Assembly (NCBI GenBank): GCA_928212115.1
Contig: CAKMRJ010000001.1
Coordinates: forward strand, 187,522,664 to 187,586,663
Direction of reading: 5' to 3'
DNA length: 64,000 nt
DNA from: Lactuca virosa
Lineage: Eukaryota; Streptophyta; Magnoliopsida; Asterales; Asteraceae
The position numbers were made by a program, and so were the translations under genes. Positions 35,601 to 45,144 of this stretch are shown here, piece after piece. The notes under the pieces are model-generated. The model worked only from the letters and a program-made list of their open reading frames with translations, was not told the DNA's origin and did not search any database. Within the stretch, counting starts at the first letter, position 1. Each line of letters starts with the position of its first letter.

Positions 35601-36530
35601 CCTCTTTAGAACGTTTAGACTTCTTGGAAGGACCCGCTTTTTCTTTCGACAATAATCTTCCAGTCTCAATATCTGGATTGATAGTTTTTAAATATTCAAC
35701 CAACACCGAATTCGTTGGCTAAACCCTCTTTAACATTGCATCAGGAATCCGAGCAATGTGTGTGAAGACTTCCAAATCATCCGAAACTTCCTTTGGACAG
35801 TGATACTTCAGAAACTCTGCCTTTTCTTCATCAGCAGGGACAACAATTCCTTCTTTATCATAAAAATATCCAAGGATTAAGCTCCAATACCTAGCACACG
35901 AAATGCCTTGAACCACATTCGTGTTTTCGACACTCTTTTGGAATTCCTTCCACAGTTGTGTAGAGTAGTCGACAGAGATATCATAGTATAATCCTGCCAC
36001 CATCGCATAAACCTCCATGCGACCTTTGTCTAAGCCAACACTTCGACCTGTCAAGCATCGAAGAAAAAATTCCAACCAAAAAATTCCAAACAGTTGGCAG
36101 GGATGACTTCTTGAAATCACTAATCTTTGTGAGTGGGGGTTGATGACCCATCTCATTAAACATATGAATAACTTGTGCATTTGAAAGATCAAATAACAAG
36201 TTGAGAAGTGGGAATATCCAGAATCTGACAAAAAATCTTCTTGGACAAATGGATTTTCTTGTCATTCACCAGTTGAAAGGTGATGATATACATTGCTTTG
36301 CTATAAGTAGCAGTGGATCCTGCCTGAGAAAGCCATGAAAGAGGAACTGCGAATGAATTGAACATCGCCTTTGAAAGAATAGAACTCTTCAATGCGACAA
36401 TTAGCATCTTCAATTCTTCTGGACACAGAGACACATCCCCATCCACCTGATAATTGGTGCTTTGAATCTTCATGATCGGTTGAGAAGTGATGTCTTAAGT
36501 TGTTCGAGAAGTAGAATCAACGCCAGCCAT
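32692..36530 (-). pseudogene. ORF2 of the inner element, broken
   Basis: Homologue of the other two ORF2s. ATG at 36530 (MAGVDSTSRTT) then TAA at 36497. N-terminal domain reads AVPLSWLSQAGSTATYSKAM, HMFNEMGHQPPL, DFKKSSLPTVWN, then after two frameshifts (~36.21 and ~36.06 kb) GLYYDISVDYSTQLW and ARYWSLILGYF. The middle is basic (KKSKRSKEDAKATPEK, KKRTRGSRKSS, KKRRAEDVAKHISKKKK), then acidic. In-frame stops at 35719, 35185 and 34858. The last 667 codons (34695-32692) are uninterrupted: coiled-coil-like VKEFKHLVKERHVLFVQDVK, a KGKTVMVKKSKEEKKAEAEA helix and the C-terminal MNSCKKNNEGDKKELKKIIS, which aligns with the end of the middle ORF2. Ends 19 bases before the PPT. No membrane segment is obvious. 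Confidence 0.75.
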
Positions 36531-38338
36531 GATTAGGGTTTAAAAGCTTTGAAGCACAGAGAGAATTTGGGTATTTGACTTCTTTTGTGAGCGTAAAAAG
36601 ATAAAGAATCCATAAATGCCCTTTTTATATGTAACCCTTAATTTGAATTGAACACAGGATAAGCATTGATTGAGATCTAACGTGGCACCTTAAAAGTCGC
36701 ACCAGTCTGCCAATAAAGTTGCCATGCGTCAAAAAGTAACTGTCACATCGCCTTGAAACCAGGAAACGTTTCCTCACACAGTCTGTTCGTGTCACTTTAA
36801 GGAATAGTAACCGTCATCAGCCTTCGGATGGAGGGTAAGCTCTTTCGTCTTTGGGTTTAGAAACGAAGTCATGTGCTAGACTGTCGAAATCATCAGCCTG
36901 AGTTGGTAGTACTCAAAACCTCAAGGATTTCGTGTGTGCTGTGTGCCAAAGAAAAGATAAGAAACACTTAACGAAAATTGGATCTGTGATGTCAAAAATT
37001 TCGACACAAAAGCAGAGAAACCCCGGGCAAAGGTTACTTCATTAATTATCAAGATAGATAATTAACTGCTTGTATATTTTCCCGTGAATTACAATCGAAT
37101 ACTTGTAGATAAGTATCGAAGGGCTTCTTTTGTTAGGCTTATTGGGTGGTTTTAAAATTTCGTTACGTATCAACCTAAAAATAAGGTGAGTAATTGTAAC
37201 AGAAATTACCTGTTTGACCAGTGTAGTCAGTGACAAGTATGCTTTGAAATATGTTAATATTAACTTTGAAAACAAATGAAACTCATACAGAAATCATTTT
37301 TCAAAATAAATTTTGTTCTGGATCCTGTTGGGTGACAAACATCGTGGGTTTCGATAGTTTGATCAAGATCACACACAAGAGTAGAATATGATTTTGAGTT
37401 TCGAAAAATGGTACTGAAACAAATGTTTCGTCAAATCTGGAACATAGTTCCCCGTCAATTCCTTATTAAGATATGAAGTTGGGTTTCACTTTCATCACGG
37501 CCTCATGATGTCAGATCACTAACACAGAATTTTGATATATCTAAATCTTGATGGGTTGAATCAAAGATCTCTCGAATATAGGTCTTCGTGTGGGCAAGTG
37601 TAAGAAATCTTGTGATGAAAAAGAGTGGTTACGAAGAACAAATTGTACCTCTGTTATTTTCAGACAAAACAGATAACTCTTAACTCATGTGAGAAGAGTA
37701 AGGTAGCTCAATCGACTAATGTGAATATAAGCCTAACTTGGGAAGAAATTTTCGTATGAAAAATTTCATTAAGGCTTTTGTAAACACACATTAAGTCTCC
37801 AGAGGCTTGAGTCAACATGCTGCAACATGCTTCTAGTGACAACCTAACTACTACATAGTTGATGAATGTTTACCTTCCCATAGAAACATAAGCATGACCC
37901 TTGAAAAGATATTCGTGTTATCTGCACAATGAAAAAGAAGCAAAGAGAATAACAAAAATCTTTTTGATATTTTTGAGTTTTTGTGAATTTTTTGAAAAAT
38001 GAAACAATTAATAAACGAAAATCTTTTTGGGGTTTTTGATTTTGCGAAAAGATAACAACATAACAAAATAAAATCTTTTTGGAGTTTTTTTTTATTTTTC
38101 GAAAAGAAAACTAAAATACAAACTTACGAAAAACATTTTTACAAACAAACGAAAATTTGTAAACAAACTACAATTTGCCATTCTTACGAAAATTTGACAA
38201 ACTAACGAAAATTTTGTACCACACAGTCAACATGCAAATTGTCGAATTCGAAGCGTGTCGAGGCGTTGACTATGAACAGTAACCACTGAATGTCGTCTTA
38301 TTGCCTCTGAATCGACACATTTGTATAACACACCTTTG
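36531..38338 (-). other. noncoding gap between pol and ORF2 of the inner element
   Basis: 1.8 kb, same length as in the middle element. Contains the shared block (GAGAAGAGTAAGGTAGCTCA near 37690, GCTGCAACATGCTTCTAG near 37820), repeated 'AAAATCTTTTTGGAGTTTT' type runs (37950-38095), and repeated ACGAAAATTTG words (38110-38220). No ORF has a recognisable product. Confidence 0.7.
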
Positions 38339-41103
38339 CTATACATTCGAAATCCGTCCTGGAACTGAACTCGCTTCAATCATTCCCAAACCTGTCAAAA
38401 TTCGAACAAACGATTTTTCATCCAAAGCTTTTGTAAAAATATCAGCAAGCTAATCAGTTGTTTTTACAAAATGAACTTCAATGTTTCCATCTTCCACATG
38501 ATCTTTGATAAAGTGATAACGAAGAGCTATATGTTTAGTTTTCGAATGTTGTACTGGATTATGACAAATGCGTATAGCACTTTGAGAATCACAATACAAT
38601 GGAATCTTTTTCATATTCACTGCATAATCCCTCAACTGAATTTGAATCCAAATAATTTGTGATGTACAAGCAGCAGCTGCTACATATTCGACTTCAGCAG
38701 TAGAAATCGAAACACACGTTTGCTTCTTCGACTGCCAACTAACCAACTTTTCATCCAAAAATTGACAACCACCACTAGTAATTTTTTGATCCAATGTACA
38801 CCCTCCTAGATCTGCATCTGAAAATGCCTGAATGAAAAATCCTGTTTTCGAAGGATACCACAATCCTAACGAAACTGTTCCCTTGAGATAACGAAAGATA
38901 TTTTTCACAGCTGTTAAATGTGGTTCTCAAGGATTTGGTTGATACCTAGCACAATTACATACAGAAAACATGATATCAGGTCTACTTGCAGTAAGATAAA
39001 GCAATGAACCTATCATGCTCCTGTATTAAGTAAAATCAACCGCAGGCGATTCTAACGAAGGTGTTAGCCTTGTGCCAACAGCCATTGGTACTCTTAACTT
39101 CGTGCTATTTGTCATTCCAAACTTTTCGAGCAAATTCCTTGTATATTTCTCTTGATGAATATGCCTTCTCTGTTTTGACATATGTTTAAGCCAAGAAAAT
39201 TATTGATTTTACCCATCATGCTTATTTCGAATTGGCTTTTCATCAAGTTTTCGAATTCTCTAGACAAAGCAGGGTCAGTAAAGCCAAAAATAATATCATC
39301 AACATAAATTTGAACAAGCATCAGATGACACCCAACTTTCTTTCGAAATAATTGGGGTCAACTGATCCTTGCTTAAATTCCGACTGTTTTAAGAAACTGG
39401 TAAGAGTTTCATACCATGCTCTTGGTGCTTGTTTTAACCCATATACAGCTTTATCTAAAATATATACATGATCAGGATGCATTTCATTTACGAAACCTGG
39501 AGGTTGTTCTACGTAAACAGTTTCTTCAAGTTTTCCATTGAGAAAGGCACATTTCACATCCATTTGATAGACATCAAAATCCTTATAAGGTGCATATGCT
39601 AAGAATATTCGAACAGCCTCGAGTCTCATTCTTAGCACGAATCTGAGCTCGTGTTAATACTCTATCTTGAGGATTTCCAATGATCTGATCTATTGGATGA
39701 GTCTTTGTCCATTTCTCTAACGGTGGATAAGCCGGATCAAATTCCAAAGGTGCATCTTCGTACATCTCTTCATTTTCAGATCCTACAACAGAAACATTAT
39801 CATTTAGATCATGAAAATCATCATTTTGATTAAAATTTATTGTATCATTTTCCTCCTCAACAATATTATCATTTTGATGCTCCCCCTCAACTAAATACTC
39901 CCCCTCAACAACATCATCCATTCTCACATTCTCCCCGTCGAAAGAATGCTCCCCCTCAACCAGAGTATTCGAATCCAAGTGCTCTCCTTCGACTGGATTA
40001 TCAAGCATACTTTCGCCAAGTCCAAGAGAATTCGTTGTTGAATTAACATCTACTATGTTTTGAGGAATTTCCAAGTCATCATTATGGTTCGAAGATTCAG
40101 AGTGATGATTATCATTCGCATGAACTTCAACATCCACAGCCCTGTCAGAAATACCAAAAATTAAATCATAATCATAATCAGATGAATTTGATTGTTCAGT
40201 TTCATCAGATGATTCATTAATAATTGGTTTTTGTTCAAATTGCATTTCAACTTGTTTGACATAATAATCATCGAAGGTAAGATTGAAAGTTTCTTCGACT
40301 TTTCGTGTTCGCTTATTTAACACTCTGTATGCAATCGAATTGTGCGAATATCCCAAAAATATACCTTCGTCAGCTTTAGCTTGAAATTTTGAAAGGTTAT
40401 CTTTAAGATTCATGATAAAACACCGTTTCTTGTTGAGTGTTTCAACAGTCGATGGTCCACAAAGGTCAATGTGTAGAAGTTTCAACGGTTCTACAATTTT
40501 CGAATCTATCACAATTGGATGGCCTTTCCTGTGCTGTTTCCCTTGTTCACAAGATGCACACAATGTATCATTGTCAAATTTTAGTATAGGTAAACCACAA
40601 ACAAGATCATCAACAACCAATTTATTTAAGTTTCGAAAGTTTAAATGCGATAAATATCGATGCCATAACCAGCTGATGTCAGAGGAAGCTTTCGAAAGTA
40701 AGCACACTGAAGGTTTGCCAATGATTGGTTTGATATAAAGAGTAAACATGTCACCATGTCATTTGGATTTGAGCAAGACTTCGTTAGTTTCAACATTTGA
40801 AATGATGCTACCTTCTTCGTTAAACACCACTTGATTGCCAGTGCCCACAACAAGTTGGGAAACACTTATCAAGTTATGTTGAAGACCTTCGACATAAGCA
40901 ATGCGATTAACAATGAATTTTCCATTCGTGACTTTTCCATAGCCTTTCACTTGGCATTTGTGATTATTTCCAAACTTCACAACTCCTGCATTCTCCAAGC
41001 TGCGAAAATCTCTCAGGTTTTCCTTTCGTCCAGTCATGTGACGTGAGCAACCATTATCAATATACCATTTCTCATCATATTGCTCGTCACATAGTACCCG
41101 CGA
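38339..41103 (-). pseudogene. pol of the inner copia element, with integrase core deleted
   Basis: Protease reads WYIDNGCSRHMTG: the catalytic DSG has become DNG (41058-41050). HRYLSHLNF and CASCEQGKQHRK (integrase zinc region) are present, then HIDLCGPSTVETL joins directly to KKRCFIMNLKDNLSKF near 40426. Compared with the middle element, ~165 residues, including the second Asp and Glu of the integrase triad, are missing in frame. The IN-RT linker has five VEGE-type repeats. A second deletion (~95 residues) plus frameshift near 39625 removes the start of RT. RT resumes at MRLEAVRIFLAY and keeps YVDD (39306-39295). Frame changes near 39330 and 39170. RNase H: FSDADLGG, STAEVEY, CDSQSA; TAG at 38450 (probably CAG) before ADIFTK. 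Final stop at 38339. Confidence 0.9.
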
Positions 41104-44100
41104 TCAATGAAAGAATTTAGGTACCCAAGGCTGTTTGGGTCCTTGGAAATTAGTTTTGAAAACAGAATGGAATGAAGAACTTTTAACCCAATCACAAACT
41201 TTTATTTTGAGACTATCAATTAAATGCACATCATTATTTAAAGAAATAGAAACATAAGTTTTTGTTAGTTTAGGATTGTCACTGACACAAGCCTTCGCCT
41301 ATTTAGATTGTGTATGATCAAGCTTGTCTTTCGAAACCGGTTGCCAAGTTTTAACCGAAACATTCGAATCTTTTGATGAAAAGCTTTCAATTGACGAAGA
41401 ATTCACATAATTCTCATAAGCTTCGTGAATTTGTTGTTGAGAATATTTCCTTGATTGATATTTTCGACCTTTTCCTTCCAACCAATGATCGATGTTTTTG
41501 TTACAAGACAACCCTTTTGTGTACGTAACTTTTAAATTTTGTTTTCTTGTACGATTCGGAAAATTCGGTTTTTGTGGAAAGAAATCAACATTTGATTTCG
41601 GTCGAAATGCCATAGCGTATCGACTTCTATCATTGTTGACAACACTTCGATTTTGAAAAAATCGATTTGGAGATTTTTGTTTTTGAGAAAACCTTGGTTG
41701 TTGATTTGAAACTATCGAAAAATTTGTTTTTGGTTGAAATTCAGATTCTGATTTATTTGTTTGAGCGGGATTTTGCTTAAGATCTGAATAAATTTCTGAA
41801 TGAAAAGACTTGTTTTCAACAGATTTAGTCTTTTTGTTTTCAAATTCAATCCCTTTTGATGTTTTTGAATTTCCATTGTTTGCCAAAAAAATTTCTTTCG
41901 AGCTTGTCTTTTTGAAATTGCATTTTCTTTTGAAAACTTATCAATTTGTTCTTTAAATTCTTTGGAATTTAATTTGACAATATTATCTTTTTCCACAACA
42001 ACTTCTTTTGTAACTTCTTTCACAATTTTGATTTTTCAACCCATTTGCATTGTGGTTTTTGTCTTTGAAAAACATACGAATTCTTTGTTAATGTATTTTC
42101 GATTGTGCTTTGATTTGAAAAGAATCCTTCATCCGTTGTCTTCTTGTAGTCATCTTCGACCATTTTGGTGAATTCTGATTTAATGTTTTCAACATTTCTA
42201 GTTGTTACAAACACTTGATTTGGAAAGACAACTTCATCAGTACACTTGAAATTAGGATACACCACTTGATTTGTTTCCAAATAATGGGCTCGTTTTTCAG
42301 GAAAAACTTTGTCGAAATTTTCAGTGTCTCCAAAGACTTGATCAACAACAACACGAGAAATTTCTTTTTCTATCGAAACTTTGTTAGAAGAGACCTTTTT
42401 GTCTGATTCGTCATCATCATTTTCATCATCACTGCTATCCGTTTGACTATCTCGGATATCCACAAACTCAGAATCACAATCTTTTGAAGTTGAAGGTTTG
42501 TCAATGTCAATCTTAACTTCCAAATCCTTAAGTTTTTCTTTTCCTTTGGATTTTGATGCAACATTAATGACAGACAACTGAGAACAATCAACATCCTCAA
42601 TATCACTAATTTCGCTAATATTGTCAGAGTTATCTTCAATATCGGTAAAATTAGATTGAGAATCAGATGTCGAATTCTCAGTTTTTTTTTTCAAAATTTT
42701 GATTTGTTCTGATTTTGTCAAAGTATCATTCACAATGTTAACCAATTCATTTGTATCAAGACATTCATCAATTTTGACAATTCCATAAGCATATCTATCA
42801 TCAGGAATTTTATCAAACTCAACAATGGTTTTCTCACAATCATACGAAATATTATTTACCTTCGCTCTTTCGTATTCTAGAAAAGGTAATAATTTCCTAT
42901 GTTGTTCCTTGCTAATATCACACGAATGATGCAATGCAGTTAATTTCGCATATAGATATTTAGCAGAATTGCAGTAGATATTTCGTTGAGCTAACAAAAG
43001 TCTTACATCACTTGATAACGAATCACGATCACACATTATGTTTGTAATTTGCAATTCTAAACATTCTATCTTAACCACTTATGAATCTAAGTTCTTCTGT
43101 GTCTCTAACAACTGATTGCTTAATTTCTTAGCTTCATTGCTAGCAGAAACAACCAAATTATCGAAATAAGCAACAGTATCATCAAAAGCAACAATTTCAG
43201 AATCATATGCACTTAACGGAATATTGAAAGATTGTAGAATGTTATGTACCTTCGTTGTCATTGGAGACTTATCAGCAGAGTTTGACACAAAGCAACGACC
43301 CTTGACCTCTTTTGTCTGAATCTTCCTCCAGCTTCGCATACATTGCCCCATGCGTAGGATTACGCATTTCCTCATCATCGGAGCCTGAAGACCAGATTTG
43401 ATATGTGCCATCATTCTCCTGTTCACCTTGAGCCACCAAAGACAGATTTTTCGACTTTGTACGTACTTCTTCCAACCTCTCCACATAATATGCCTCATCC
43501 TTCACTCTATTTTTCTTCTCATCTTTCTTTCGAAGCATGCAATCATTTGCTAAATGATTGGCTCCATTGTAATAATGACAATCCATACCAGAATCTCCTT
43601 TCAATTTCTTCTCTTTCTTTTCCTCAGCACCCTTCGCATCATTTTTCTCATACTTCTTCTTCTCTTCTCCTGCAGCTTTGTTCACGAAACTTCCTTTTCC
43701 TTCACTTTGTTTCACCTTCGAATTAAATGGTTTCTTGAAAAACTTTTTGACTCGGTTGTTAGAATAAAAAGCAATTGCCACATCATCCGAATTCATTATA
43801 AACCCCTCTTCATCATCAGAATCATCTTTTTCAATAGTTTCTTTTTCAGTTACTTTTGAGACAAGTGCTAACGGACCTCCCAGATTTAGCTTCGATTCTT
43901 CCACCATTTCATTCACTTCATATTCGTGTGTTTTCAATTGATTGTACAAATCATTCAAAGAAGATGTGTCGAAACTTTGCTGGTTTTTCACCATCATGCT
44001 AACACTTCTCCATTCTTTACGGAGTCCCATAACAAAGGTGAGATTGAATTCCATGGCAGACCTCGTGATTCCATAACGATTGCATTTGTATATCAGCTCA

Positions 44101-44573
44101 TTCAACCTATCATAGTAACTTTCAATTGTTTCGCCATCTTTTTGCTTGAAATCCTTCAATTCAATCAAACATTGCTTCACTGAATTGATTTTCGTCTTCT
44201 CGCTGCCTTGAAACTTTTCTTTGAGATTATTCCATATATCCTTTGCAGTTGTACAACTTCTGACATAGTTATACACCACCGGAGGCAATACACCATGCAA
44301 CTCCCTTATGCATCGTTTTTCAAGTTTCTTCATACGATCATTTTGATTTTACACACTTGTAGTACTGGATGAAGATCCAATTGGTTGAAGGTTCGTTGGA
44401 AGAGTAACATTCCCTGATATGCAAGTCCAAAGCTCTTCATCGATTCCATTCAAGTAATTCTGCATACGATCAGACCACTGATCATAGTATTAAGGAATGA
44501 GCATAGGAATCTTAGTTGAAGATCCTAGCAGATGAGAGTATGAAGTCATCGAGTTGAGATTGAAGTTCGCCAT
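41104..44573 (-). pseudogene. gag of the inner element, broken
   Basis: ATG at 44573 (MANFNLNSMTSYSH) begins a copia gag. In-frame stops near 44493 and 44350, then an open stretch (44333-43272) with TAKDIWNNLKEKFQGSEKT and LIYKCNRYGITRSAMEFNLT (UBN2 domain). The zinc knuckle reads CHYYNGANHLANDC (about 43584-43543): the second Cys has become Tyr, so the CCHC box is broken. Frame changes occur near 43.3, 42.02 and 41.85 kb; TAG at 41299. The large C-terminal part is rich in Ser, Asp and Lys (CDSEFVDIRDSQTDSSDDEN) and ends QPWVPKFFH followed by TGA at 41106. Overall ~1150 codons. Confidence 0.85.
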
Positions 44574-44812
44574 TGATGTACGGATGAAAATTTTTGAGAA
44601 TTTATGAGAAATCAAAGAGAATTTGAGAGCAAATTGCTGAATTGAATAGAAAAACAAAGTAGAATACTCGATTCAACAAATCTGTTGCAGAATCGAATCA
44701 CAACTCAAGATCTAAAATTTTTTCACGTCAAAAGATGCGGAACTTTTTGAACTAGAATTTTGATTCAAAAACCTTTTGAAACAGAATGAAAATTAGATCT
44801 CAGATCATGATT

Positions 44813-44827
44813 CCTGCTCTGATACCA
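44813..44827 (-). other. primer binding site of the inner element
   Basis: TGGTATCAGAGCAGG on the minus strand, two bases from the 5' LTR. It matches the 3' end of initiator tRNA-Met for 12 bases and is the same as that of the middle element. Confidence 0.9.
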
Positions 44828-44829
44828 AT

Positions 44830-45144
44830 TGAAGAATCGTTGTATAGAGTATTAATCAAAATCAGAGTTAAACGAATGCAGATTGAACAAACGATGTAAA
44901 TAAGATCTGGTTTCTGCTCATTTATGCTTTCAACTTTTACAGAGAAAATAGACAGGTTCTGTAAAGGACTCTTATCTAACTCTAGTAAAGTTCCATATTT
45001 ATAGGAACAGTGAAAGCATACAAAAAAATACTAAGGTATTGACAATTAAGCTTCGTATAAAATATGCCTCAGTAAATAAACTTAACAAAACATACGAAGG
45101 GTAAAATAAACTTCGACATATTACAATATCATTCGACCCTAACA
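44830..45144 (-). repeat. 5' LTR of the inner element
   Basis: 315 bp, TG...CA ends, matches 32346-32660 except for about seven substitutions (for example TGTATAGAG against TGTATCGAG). Confidence 0.95.

Larger units (their letters stand above)
32346..45144 (-). mobile_element. inner Ty1/copia element, inserted in gag of the middle element
   Basis: Two 315 bp LTRs (5' at 44830-45144, 3' at 32346-32660), PBS at 44813-44827, PPT at 32661-32672 and a perfect AGTTG target duplication (32341-32345, 45145-45149). Length 12.8 kb. LTRs differ at about seven sites, the fewest of the three. Despite being the youngest by this measure, it is the most damaged: gag has several frame changes, the integrase core and part of RT are deleted, and ORF2 has two frameshifts. 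Confidence 0.95.
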
